DNA from: Panopea generosa
Taxonomy: Eukaryota > Mollusca > Bivalvia > Adapedonta > Hiatellidae
Direction of reading: 5' to 3'
Length of the DNA stretch: 64,000 bases
Assembly (NCBI GenBank): GCA_029582155.1
Contig: CM055906.1
Coordinates: 13,347,388 to 13,411,387 of the forward strand
This document shows, in pieces, positions 49,236 to 60,805 of the stretch; position 1 is the stretch's first letter; every line of letters starts with the position of its first letter. The position numbers and the translations under genes are program-made. The notes beneath the pieces are model-generated. The model was not told the DNA's origin and ran no database searches. It saw nothing but the letters and a program-made list of their open reading frames with translations.

Positions 49236-49400
49236 TCAACCGAGTACCACCGGTTCAAACTGGTTTTGTTGGATGCCATAATCTAGGGTTTCTTGTTCTT
49301 CATCACTGCTTGAGTCTGAGAAGTCCGATAAAATGTCACTAACGTCGAAATCCTCATTAAAATGATTCTGTCGTGAAATTTTTTCGTCCATTGCAGCCAT
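49236..49400 (-). CDS. Short acidic N-terminal-like frame, start exon candidate
   Basis: On the minus strand CAAG-ATGG, a strong initiation context, opens a 54-codon frame ending in TGA at 49236-49238. It begins MAAMDEKISRQNHF, continues DFDVSDILSDFSDSSSDEEQ and ends with an NQFEPVV motif. Acidic Ser/Asp stretches followed by (Y)xFEP are what I remember at the N-termini of P2X-receptor-7-like and other transposon-associated proteins that are numerous in molluscs. That link is tentative. Base use is clearly richer in G+C than the flanks. A donor such as CCG|GTGGTA before the stop would let it continue. The rest of the protein was not found in the next kilobase. Confidence 0.35.
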   Translation of the reverse strand: MAAMDEKISRQNHFNEDFDVSDILSDFSDSSSDEEQETLDYGIQQNQFEPVVLG

Positions 49401-49519
49401 CTTGAATTATATCGCGTTATGGGTATGACGTCGTCGGTAACCTCGTTCGGATAACTCCGTTAATTCTTTCGTGTGTTTTCGTGAGAGGTGTAATGTTTGC
49501 TACTATTTCCGTGATTTAA
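49401..49519 (-). promoter_or_regulatory. Possible 5' leader/promoter of the acidic frame
   Basis: Upstream of the ATG on the minus strand the DNA is GC-richer and includes ACGACGTCATACCC (CRE-like TGACGTC on the other strand) and several CpGs (AACGCG, CCGAACG, ACCGACGACG), unusual for this window. No TATA box is obvious. This is context only. Confidence 0.2.
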
Positions 49520-49604
49520 CGATGAACAAGCACGAATTTCATGAAAACAAAACCGGTTTTTTTTAAACCTCTAATCGATTTCATACAATTAGCATTTTGG
49601 TTAC

Positions 49605-50116
49605 CTTTTAGAAGAAGATCACGTATCTGTTCCAATCGAAATCTCTTAGAGAGAACTGTGGAATCGATTTTCTGCAAAACATTGTTAAAATCTAGCAGAC
49701 CAAACAACTGAAAGTGGTTCGGCCGCCAGACAAATTATAGCTGTACATGAAACCCAAATACTTGGAGTCACCGAAACCGAATTTGGTCCTTAAGCATTGC
49801 GCTTTGACAAGAGACATGTCCTTATCTGTTTTATCAATAAACCAGTATTCGTCATAATGCACTCTGACTTATGAGTTGAGTGGTTGTTTAAAGGGTTTAG
49901 ACTTGGACTGAATTGTTGTTTCAAATTATTCTGTGACGGTAGATTGATCTGACATTGTGCCTTCAATATTGACCAGATCATCAGTGGTGCTTGCTTGTGC
50001 ACGAGATACTTTGTGTCCCTTCCAACTGTCACACAGGGCATCTGATTTCCTATTTCTATTCGTCGCAGATTGGTTTCTTTCCCTGTAAAGGAATTTGGTT
50101 ACTTTCTTCTTTTGCC
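49605..50116 (-). pseudogene. Decayed coding-like stretch, protein unidentified
   Basis: One minus-strand frame is open from about 50116 to 49925 without an ATG. It reads KKKVTKFLYRERNQS, later DALCDSWKGHKVSRAQASTT and EGTMSDQSTVTE, then a stop. The same frame continues after a second stop with VRVHYDEYWFIDKTDKDMSL, LRTKFGFGDSKYLGFMYSYN and a final SCLVC. A further 67-bp segment (49671-49605) in another frame, KIDSTVLSKRFRLEQIRDLL, is flanked by a TTTTGCAG acceptor and an AAAAG|GTAACC donor. Residue composition looks like real globular protein and not AT-rich noise. In-frame stops suggest a pseudogene or wrongly joined exons. I do not recognise the family. Confidence 0.4.
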
Positions 50117-50384
50117 GTTACTGTAGGATTTAGGTAAATCGAACATAAATGCCGATATAAAAAAGTGAATTTGTTAAAAGATCTTAAAAACGTCACTCCT
50201 ATCGATCTATCGATACGTTTTAGCAAAACCACGCTACCTGCTCTAAATAAAGCTTTTATCATTCTGATAGACACGTACTAGCTGACACGACTAAATAAGG
50301 CCACGATAACTTAACTAGTTTGTTACACCAAGTAAGTTATCAGTAATGATTGGACTATGTAGTCATGCATAATAAATTGGGTTA

Positions 50385-50670
50385 AAAATAGTTTATTTAA
50401 AATATCTTACAAATTGACATATTTACAAACAATTTTGTAAAAATGATTGGAATGAAACTTATAGAATTCTTCTCCTAAATACAATACAATTACTCAAACC
50501 ATAATAAATTGATGTCCATACATCTGTAACTCACAACTAAACGGTATTAGGTTGTTATCAAAACATTGATTTAGTTAGAAAATTAAGACATCATAATGTG
50601 TGAACAAAATAACAAGATACCGAACTATATGATTGCTGTACTGGCGTATAATGTTGATATGCCTGTAGTA
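50385..50670 (+). repeat. Dispersed repeat R4, copy 2
   Basis: Same orientation as 42190-42470, 8.2 kb away. Differences are mostly substitutions plus small indels, for example ACGGTATTAGGTTG against ATGTTAAGTTG. Confidence 0.85.
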
Positions 50671-53600
50671 TATTACGTTTTGAACAAATATCTTTTCAAA
50701 AACACACTGAGTGGAATTGACATGGTCGTAAAGATTAAGGAATAAAAACTGTGATTTAATTACATCTGCACTCTTGTCGGCTGTAGCTTTTGACTATAAT
50801 CAAATTACGTTTTCTACTTGATGAATAAAATTCACGAAAATAGCGTATTTTTTTTATAAATAATTTGATGCAAGTTGATACAACTATATTACTAGATGTA
50901 ACTGATGGCATATTCCTAATCAAGTATATAATTATTTTATAACGACTGCGTTTATGAACATGTTTATAATCGTTTATGTTCGCCTACAATTCGTACTTAG
51001 GAAAATGTTTACCTGTTTGAATAACTACTTATGTGTTGTTGAAAAAATACCTACATCATGATAATTATAACTTGTTTTTCTCAATTAATTATTCTGTAAC
51101 AAAGTACAAAATAATAATTTAAGGATATTCATCATATATATTTTGAATGAGTTCCATTTCATTACTTAAGTCATAATAAGTTAAGAACTTATACATTTTT
51201 ATTTTTTTGTGAATGAGACAGTAAAACTTTATTACAATAAGAAATTTAAATATACAATGATATTTACAGAGTTCATCATATACTAATTTGTGTCAGCAAA
51301 GTAGACTTAAAGGTTATAGAAATCGTAACGATTTACACATCAATTAATTTGTGCACAAAGAGAAATGCACTTCTGTAACACCAGCTACATTACTAACAAT
51401 TCTAATAGTGACTTGTGTCCATAATTAGTCATCTGTTGATCCAATTATGCCAAAAACATGGGTTTGGCCAGGTTGCTTTTTCACAATTTTGATGTTTTGA
51501 TGACACTACGAATCTTTAAACTGTTATAGTTACATCAGACAGTTCCCAATGTTATCTAAACAAATCATGAACATGTTGCAATGTTCTCATATACACAAAG
51601 AAATATGACAATTTAATGCGTTTTCAACAATGAAAATGCCCAACCGCTTTACACAGCCCTAATTTCTTAAGCGTAAGAATCCTATCATGTAAGTGATGAG
51701 TGAATGAATAAATGAATGAATAATTCTTTTAGTGAGACATAAAGCTTGTTTTCGCATATTTTGGCATAGCCATATACAAAGTTATGTTTAGTATGTCTAG
51801 CTACTTTTTAAAATCACTATTGAGGATTGAGGAATAGTTAGTTGCTACATACTTTGGTCTCTATTTGTCTAGTTTGTTTTTTGAGAATTATATCATATTT
51901 TTAGGTAAAGCCATAGGCCTTATTACGGCATCGATTTATTTAATCGCAAATTGTCGTAGAATCAGAGAACATTAATAGGACGACAGCAAGGCTTTCGCTT
52001 CTTTGTCTATATATATAGTCTACTTGGAAACTTCCTGCGCCTTGTAAACCACATTAGTTCACACAAACATTTACAGTTTCTCATTTTACTCACAGTTGTT
52101 CGAGACATTTATTCGACGTATACAAATGGCGAACTCCTAATAAGGGATATAATAACAGACGAGTTGTTTTCACAGATTGTAATTACATTTGCCGGCACCG
52201 ACCGAACAGCCGCAGCACGATTTCATCGAGCCTAAGAATCGTCCTACTCCAATGAAGTTACAGGCTCGTAGTTATTTATTATGGATTTTTGGAATCATGA
52301 AACTCATTTTGATGGAGGTTATTTATTGTTTTAGCCCGCAGTTAGGTGCACAAAGTGTGTAACATGTTTCGTTAGTCCTCGTTAACTGATTCACTAAAAC
52401 CGAGTGTTCTATTTTTTTTATTTTTGTTGCATTCTGTGTTTACAAGCCCTTATTTAGATATCATTGTAGTCCTTTAATAAATATTTATATCAGTAAAGAC
52501 ATTAGACAATTTACGTTAAAGAGGCATACGAACCAAATATCACATTAATAACAACACAACGATTGGTCTTAATCAAACGCAAACAAAGCAACCATAATAA
52601 AATGTTATGAAACTTACACTACAGCCATTGTACAGTACAAGTGGATAGGCTGGGATACACTAACCGTTACACTAAACGATAGAGATGTGTATAAAATTAA
52701 GTAAATGTATCAATTAAAATTTCTTATTTATATGTGTTCTATATTTATATTATGTTACAAATTGACATTAGGGATACACTTTATAAGACAGAAATGATTG
52801 ATGATATAATTCACCAATATCCTTTACTGTTACGCATACTTAGGTCTTTCAATTATACACCACGATCAGAATGATGCTGCCAACGTCGTTGTTGTTTAAG
52901 CATCTTATCAAATGATGCAATTTATAATTCACTTAATAGCGGTTTTTACCAATTACTGTTCCCTTCATGGATACATTCCGTTTTTTACATCTTGGTGTTG
53001 CTGTCTGTTGCTTTCTTTTCTTCTCAGGGAAAAAAACCTCATTGTGTTACATTTAAGTATAACTAACAGCGCTACAGTGATTTTATAGAGCTTTTATGGG
53101 CTACAAATAAATTTTTGATAAGCTTTGTATGTAAATTCTAGTTTTGATAGTAACCACACCCTGAATCTGCAGGTACATATATATGTGTATGTTTACTACT
53201 CTTATATTGACCATTTTAATGTCAAATGAAAAACAAATATTGCAAATCGGGCACATTTCTTAATCGCCAACTAGATTGAACTATGACCTTAAAAGTTGTA
53301 TTGGAAATTAAATGTTCAACAGCATTCTGGAGACATTAACGCCGCCCGTGGCATTATAAGATAACTCAAACCAGCTCAACATGACCAACCTATGAATACA
53401 ACCATTTGCATGTGAATGGTGAAAGACACACACACGTTACTATATGTATAATATGTGCGTGTGTGCGTGGTTACGTGGGTATTTTGTTGTGTGCGTGCTA
53501 GCATATGTGCGTGCGTGCTTGCGTGTGTGTTTGCCTGCCTCCATGCCTTCCTGACAGCAAGCCTAAGAGATATATGGACATAGAGAAATAAAAATAATTG

Positions 53601-56600
53601 ATACAAATATAAAATTTCAGGAGCCATGGCAATTTGTATATGCTCAACTAGCTGAGCTCAAATATAAACAGATTCTAGTAGAACAATGACCATGTAGATA
53701 TCGTAAATATTTGTAAGAATGTAAGACTCTACATTTTTCAATTTATTTTGTTTTTAGTTAATACGAAATCAATATAAAATAGAGGCCTCAAATCATTTAA
53801 AATATGACTACATGTACATCTGACAAATATAAACTTAACCTGTATTTGTTTTATATTTATCAAGCTTTACAAGAACTATAGTTAAATAAATATATTCTTT
53901 CAGAAATTATTAATCGGAAATCACTTAACCCTAAATGAACAAACTGTTGACTTATTTTTGTCCAGACAAACTGATTGAATGAATGGTAGGGTAAACACCT
54001 AATGACTATTCCCTATGATTGAAATAGCGGAGAAAAAACATATTTTGCCTTAAAACAATTACTCATGGAATAGTTCATTGTCTTCCTCGGGATTGTATTT
54101 GCGTCTATTATATTATACCTACTGATTTACTATATTCTCAAAAGTAATCTCAGCATTAAACACGATATTATTATTTAGACAAGGTTTTTGTGACAGTTAA
54201 TTACACAGACATGGCAAAAACTGACGATTTTTGAGTTGGCAATAAGAACATTTATTAAAACACTTGAATAGTAAGTAGTCTAGGTATGTGATGTAAATCG
54301 CATCCTCGTAGCAAGTTATTATATCAAAGAAATTTAACTTGGCTCAACCAACCAGATCAGATAAAAACTGCAACCTGGTAATTACATCAATGATTTTATC
54401 GATGAAGCTTTACTTTCTAAAAATAACAGTTTCACATGTTTTGTCCGTTACGCTCTACATTAATATTGCTACGGTAAGTATACTCTTACAGATGTTCTTT
54501 ATTCAGATGCATAGATAATCTAAATATGACATGAATGTGATGGTTTGTAAGTTTAATGTAAACACCATTACTCCTTGTGGAGGCAATTATCTTTTTTTTA
54601 TTAAAATATTTTATATACACCGAAATAAGTTAATTAGGTAGTAATTTATAGTTCAATTAGGTCTCTAATTAGTTTGAAGTGTTTTTTTGTTTTAAACTTT
54701 TAAACTCTGCAATAAAATTTTTTCATGTCAATTAAATACTACGTAAATCAAAAGCAAGCATTGAACTATAAAGAGAGTCGGACTATATAAACAGAAAACA
54801 CATGCTGTACCTCCGTATTATTGGGAACACTTTTTTTTTTCATGAGAAAAGTTGATGAAAGGGTCTCCGTTCTAAAAACTAATATCATTATTAGTTTCTT
54901 AATTTGATAAAGATAGTATTTAAAATGCCCCAGGTTTCGAAAATATAAAGGCAAAACGCTTATCTTTTACCTGATATTGATGTAAACTGCAAGATCTAAT
55001 ACTATAGATTAAATGTACTTTAGGTTAATTTGAGAGTATTTGCATTGAACAAATAAAACATTGAGATGTTTTGATCTTAATTTTCTTTTCAATTAAATTT
55101 GCAAAAGACATCGAACATGGAATAATTTGTCATACATTATACCTATCGGTAGAATTGGTATGTTTGATCAATAGTTACAGCATTGCGGCAAGTCAAGTGT
55201 TACGTTATTATTCATGTTATACAATTTAAACAAACTGGGTAGAGTACTCACTTTTGATTAAACATGTTATGAGTCATCTGAAAAGGAAAATACATGAATG
55301 GTATCACTTAGAAGGTACACTTTTCTAAGCAGTACAGATGTTAGATCACATGCTTACAATCTCAATATGGATACACATTTTGTTATAACAAAAGACGTAT
55401 CTCTAATGATTGTCTTTGCATCACGGATATCGTCTTAATTTCAATACCACAAATAATTCCCAAAACTGATATGATTGATATTAATCAATTGTTTCTATCA
55501 TCTAAAACACCTGAAGCTGGCAGTATGTTCATAAATATCTCTCATACTTGTTGTGGTAAGAAAACCGATGTCCATTAGATTCTGTATCACCTACATCACA
55601 CAGAAAACTAGGATTTTATTAGACTAGGGTGGTGTGTTTGAGGGGTGTGGTGGCAACCTTGGCTGTCATCTTTGTTTTGCCACTAGGTAGCTTGATACGT
55701 TGACGACTGGCATTCAAGAAAATATAGATTGCAAATATAATTGTGAATGATTGATAGCTTTTGCAATTTGTCTCATAATCAATTTTATTTCAATTCAATT
55801 GTGTTTCATGTTCAATTAATGAAGGTATTGATGAGATATTATTAAACTATATTATTAAAGAATTGTTTCTGATTTAGTTAAAGAATATTGGTAATTTACC
55901 ACTTAGTATCCTACATAATCTTCCAATAGACTTAACAAACGTGATTTGCATTTATGGACCATGATGTTATTTAAAATATAATTCATCAATTCCAATATGT
56001 TTACTTTCATCATTCGAATTATTATAAACAATTTAATAATTGTACAAAGTTGAAATACTGCCTTCTTGATGCAATTTATATAAAACACTTTCTAGTAGAA
56101 GATACAGTATCTTTAAAGTAAAACAGATGGCAGCAGAAACCTTTCTAGCAAGAAATGACACTGATAAAAGATTAAAAACTAATGTAATTTTTTTTTCGGA
56201 TCAAATGAGTTTATCTAAGCTGTCATCTCACATTATCTCTGAATAATGCCCCAGCTATCTTAACAATCAATTCATTATCGTATACTTACACTTTGTAATA
56301 CGATGTTTTGTTAAATAGCAAAGAAAACCTCTAACATTTGGTAATAGCTAATGTTTAAGACCTTTTTATCAGATAAACTGTGACAGAATACCCATCGCTC
56401 CAGAAATATGTTTTTCTGTTGCCTTTGTTATATGAAATAGAATCTATTTACCACTTTTCAATATAAATATCCCAAAAATAGTTAATTGCCGTTCAATTTC
56501 CTAGTAGTCACTGTAGAGCCATGCCGTCGATTTTAAGAGTTCTGTTAAAGAATGGGATGCATGCGAACAGTGACTTTAAACCGTTTTTTTTTATTTAAAC

Positions 56601-57773
56601 AAATACAATTAATAAATCTGCCACCGCCTACAAAACTATTTTAAGGTGAACCTTAGAGAAATGAGAATAGTTACAAGTTTCATTTAAACCATTAAAACAG
56701 CCAGCATGTATTTTGTCAATGCATATATTTATAATAAAAACATTTAACCATTAACAAATCTCAATTTGATTTAAAGAGCTTAATTGAGCATGGTTTCAGA
56801 CATTAAAAGCTAAATGGAGTACAATCGTCGTCAAATAATGGTTAATAGTTATTTCATTTTGCTAAATTAATCATAAAGTATAACAAACGGTATATGGTCT
56901 TCTTATTCTACAACCTATAACATATTCAATTTAGTTGGTATTCCGGTTTACAGTTGTTATCGTTATTCTCTTGATAGTGAATCTATCGAAAGTATTGAAT
57001 GCATATTCACATAAGTATGTTTTCTCCTATTAAGCTTATAAATGGGACACAATTGATGAAATGTACCTCAAATAAAGCTGGTTACCTTTGGATCAAGTCA
57101 TTCGTAATTATATTAACCTTTATGTACTTATGCCATAATAATTGTTATGGCATTTATAACGCCTCCTTTTGGACATAGAGTTTCTTAATTTCAGATTCAG
57201 ATAAAGTTTAATAATGTATTGGAAACATATGTACGTTTTGTTACACTTTGATTGACTATTATGTCACGAAATGAGTTTAAAGATTTGAGGATTATATTGT
57301 AACAAGTATGGACACACAGCAACAACACCATTACACAGAATATATTTAATTATTTTAATTCCAAAATTGATTATGTTAAACACACTATAACTACATATGC
57401 TTTTCTTAACATCTTAATACACATTGATGCTCCATTGCCACGGTAACATGATTCTTACTCCGAAAAGAAATTGTGTTATTCGGTTTGGTATATTTTCAAG
57501 ATGATTCATAGGGATTATGATTTTATTCAGATAAAAGTCTTGACAAAATATACAGAAATGAGACTCCACTGGATCCACTGGGACTGAGATGTATTTGATT
57601 TGCGGAGGCGGATGAACTTTGAAACAAGCATGAACAGTTTTACAAGTTCACTGCATATACAAAAATAAACTGGTAAACATGCCAGATAAAGTACAAATTT
57701 TGGTAGTAACAACGTTAATACATATTGTTTACGTAAAATAAAAGGCACTGTTTTATATAGATTATATAGCAAA
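50671..57773. other. Largely featureless AT-rich DNA
   Basis: No recognised gene in 7 kb. Minor items are a GTGTGTAAAGCGGTTGGGCA string on the minus strand (about 51660-51640), similar to V-SINE 3' tails, with no head visible. A 36-codon forward ATG frame at 52252-52362 (MKLQARSYLLWIFGIMKL..) is moderately hydrophobic in a GC-richer patch. A possible minus-strand terminal exon lies at 57650-57528, with an ATATGCAG acceptor before it and AATAAA just after its stop. None is firm. Confidence 0.35.
53426..53545. repeat. GT-rich microsatellite region
   Basis: A CACACACAC run is followed by degenerate (TG/CG)n: GTGCGTGTGTGCGTGG, GTGCGTGCGTGCTTGCGTGT. The overlapping reverse frame (53376-53627, THASTHAHMLARTQ) is its translation and not a gene. 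Confidence 0.9.
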
Positions 57774-57926
57774 ATGTGACTGTGTTGTGAGAACTATATT
57801 CGGATTGGTATGATAGTGACTGTGTAATGAGACCTATATTCGGATAGGTATGATAGTGATACATTCGCGGATAGGTATGATGGTGATACATTCGTAGATA
57901 AGTATGATGGTGATACATTCGTATTT
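57774..57926. repeat. Small mixed tandem repeat, 40- then 27-bp units
   Basis: Two 40-bp units (GTGACTGTGT.., ending TATTCGGAT.GGTATGATA) pass into three 27-bp units (GGTATGAT.GTGATACATTCG). The shorter unit is the longer one with the central GTGTAATGAGACC part lost. Confidence 0.85.
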
Positions 57927-58479
57927 AATATTAATCGAATATCTGTTGTATGTTGTTTATATACAAATCATCAGTGCGAAAACGTCAAACCAAACTTGCA
58001 TAATTGAATTAATTTGTATTCAGTCAATGTGAGCTGAAACGTATTTATTTATCCTAAAATATGCACATGCTACTATCGTTTAGACCAAGCGGTAGACACT
58101 GTGGAAACAACTTTAAACGGACGTATACAACTTGTTTACACATTGCACGATTACATCGACGAATGTAGACAGTCACTTATTATTCCGAAAGATAGGGTTT
58201 ACTCCTTGGGTTACGAGAATTATTGAACTTTTATGCTATCCGTTGTATAGACTTTGCTAGACTTATTATAATATTACTAAACTGAAGAAAAAAAATCTAA
58301 CAAGGTCTTGTATAACATTGACTGTATACACCTTATAAGTAAACTAAAATAGAAATTGTATACATAACAATATCAACATATAAGGCATTGTAATACCATA
58401 TTTCAATAAACTTCATTTAAAATTAACAAAACAAAGACAATTTTTGTAGACCAATCCTTTGATCTAAGAATTACAGAAG
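57927..58479. other. No recognised feature
   Basis: AT-rich DNA upstream of the Tc1 relic. A transposon end repeat could lie here but I could not match one. Confidence 0.45.
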
Positions 58480-58880
58480 TCAACATCTTGTATGGCCACC
58501 GTTAACTCGAAGCATGAGGTAATGCAAATCGGCTTTCGTATATAAACCGCACATTTTACTAGTCTCGGCTTAGAAAGCGCATGTGCATGTGCCCAAATTA
58601 ATCTGTTTTGTCGATGTCGAAGATCTAAAACTCTACATCATAGGGTCGTCTTACGCGGATTCCTCGCTCAAGGAGTCTTTTCCTGACAATCTGATCTGAT
58701 ATACTGCGTTTGTTCATCCATATGGTAGTAGCAGCCGTTGAAGTAGCCGTCCTTAATCGTTGGCGCAAATGTTGGACAACAATGTATTGATCTTGTCGTG
58801 TGGTTGCTCGAACGGTCATCAGTACAGGACGCCATTCAGGTGTTTAAACCAGTTTAACCCAACCTCGTCCTTTCCTGTCA
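58480..58880 (-). pseudogene. Tc1-like transposase fragment
   Basis: The minus-strand frame (58819-58625) contains RATTRQDQYIVVQHLRQR, TATSTAATT and the second helix-turn-helix part ISDQIVRKRLLERGIRVRRP, the paired-like DNA-binding domain of Tc1 transposases. After a stop, other frames keep INLGTCTC/FGHMHMRF and an ESRF relic (about 58535) with LPHAS..RWPYK. These correspond to the WA..H..W...FSDESRF first catalytic Asp region. The distance from RRP to ESRF is close to the usual spacing. The last two catalytic acidic residues and the C-terminus are missing, so this is a 5' piece of a dead element. ATG at 58819 is not necessarily the original start. Confidence 0.8.
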
Positions 58881-60484
58881 AACACAATGAAACGAAACGG
58901 TGTAAATAGATAATTGTAGTGTATGTTAATACAAGAAACATATTCAATAACAAAATAAATGGTAGTGTTCATTTGTAAACGAAATTGACAGTGCTACCAT
59001 AGGACATCTTTTCTTATTCAACAAAAGTAAAGGATACTGGCCCAACCTTAGTTCAAGTTTTCATGTTATTGATAGCAAACTTCTTTTATATTTCATAATT
59101 AAGTGATTGATCTATGCTTCTCTTTCGATTATAATTCAAAGTTCTATTCAAAGAAACGTACAACATTATAAATAAAATGTTGGCCGCTCACTCCAGACTT
59201 GCTCCGATAGCCTCTCAACCTATCGTCAGTACTAATTCTATCATGGATTATTCATAAACACTTTGAGCTTAATTCGAAGTTTAGCAAAAATAAATTAGTG
59301 TAATATATATTAGACCTTTATGCACCAAGAGCATTTAGACAAAGCTGTGATTTGCATTAACTTCCCAGGTTACTGAGCTACTCTATAAAATTATATTACA
59401 TTGCCCTACCAGCTTTGCCAAACAGATGAGTGAGGACTATATTTAGGACAACACAGATCTAAACATAATTTTGTCAACGTAAATCGAATTGGAACATGTC
59501 CCTCCGGGAATTGTTATAGTGTGCTCTCGAGTTTACAATCAGGATTGCAAAAGCGTGATGATTTATTTAATTATATTGAAACACCAAATTTAATCAGTTC
59601 TAGTGAAAACATTGTCATGGAGGAGTACAGATGAATTAGATGTTCGAGATTTACCATCAGGTATTCAACAATAAGCATTATTACACATACACGAGACATT
59701 TAGATTAAAAAAAATACTGATACCTTTAAACATATATTTCTTCCTGCACTTATTTATAAGCCTAATATATTTCAATTGAAGGGCCTGAGGACTCGATCGA
59801 AGAACAAATTTCATTTCATTTGAGATAGAAATGTATTGCATATCGGATAAGGACATCTGCATTATTAACCGGTGTTAGAATTTTTTATATCGCCCTCGGG
59901 TCTATTTCCGCACTGTGTCCATTTATGTGACTAATAAAATAGTTAAATATTACAGCTTGATTTCTTTAAAGCGATTGCAGCAAATGAAATAATGATGGAT
60001 TAGATTTAGATAAGTGTTAATGTGTCAGGTATGCAAACAAGAGTTCGTGTGTTGTTATTTTTCAAAAAAATCTTTGTTATACCAGTTTTCTTGGTCATTC
60101 GGCAGAAAGTCGTTTCTGGCAACACACTTTTCCTCACACCACAACACCATGTTACAATCTTATACACTTAACCTGAAATTGATTAATGTCATATTCTTAT
60201 AAAGTATTGCAACATTAAACATGACAGTATTAAATCGATAATGTACATTTAATAACGAATTATTCAATACAACTACAATGATTTAAATATATTTATACAC
60301 TAAACTATTACCATACTTTGTATGCATTTCAAAAGTAAGTACATATATAATAAATGTATACACAATAATCATGCTCTGGTAACAATTTAGTAACAATTAT
60401 ACATTTCAAAAGAAACAGGTTATAGGGTTATGGCACAACATGACATAGGGAAACTCACGCATAAAATCTTATTTAAGTTCATAA
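58881..60484. other. No recognised feature
   Basis: AT-rich DNA. Short frames at 59665-59862 and 60014-60202 have no motif. Confidence 0.5.
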
Positions 60485-60757
60485 ATGTTTTATTTGCTGC
60501 TAACTGTATCAATATGGTATTTCTCCTGTATGGTCGTATTGACCATGTTATACATTTTGTGCTGTGAGCTAATTATATGTGAACGATTGTGGTCAAGCAA
60601 TGTTCCGACATTCTTACAGAAAAAAAAGTTTGACATATTTGGACCTACAAGTCATATTCCCGGTCAAAGTATGGACGATTCCGAGACAACGTTTTCAATC
60701 ACGCCTACAAGGAAGACAATCAATAAACATTTAATAACGTTTACAAAATGCTTATGA
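60485..60757 (+). CDS. Membrane-protein-like open frame, unidentified
   Basis: A 90-codon frame. Residues 1-32 form one long hydrophobic stretch (FYLLLTVSIWYFSCMVVLTM and on), followed by CERLWSSNVPTFLQKKKF, a polar Gly/Ser/Pro/Thr region with SMDDSETTFSITPTRKT, and a short end. A hydrophobic segment with a VVLTxLY motif, basic residues, a variable loop and a final TRKT would fit TM5 and the third inner loop of a rhodopsin-class receptor. This is inference: there is no TM6 after it and a stop lies directly before the ATG. The composition is more protein-like than other frames in this region. A fragment or chance frame is equally possible. Confidence 0.25.
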   Translation: MFYLLLTVSIWYFSCMVVLTMLYILCCELIICERLWSSNVPTFLQKKKFDIFGPTSHIPGQSMDDSETTFSITPTRKTINKHLITFTKCL

Positions 60758-60805
60758 ATACAAAATATGAACAAAAATAAATATCCAATAGCCACTGTAA
60801 CACTA

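Noticed and set aside
52170-52232. Metallothionein-like minus-strand peptide (MKSCCGCSVGAGKC..)
   Set aside because: Only 18 residues with no flanking Cys-rich exon; too short to support.
53376-53627. 83-codon reverse frame
   Set aside because: Translation of a GT-rich microsatellite.
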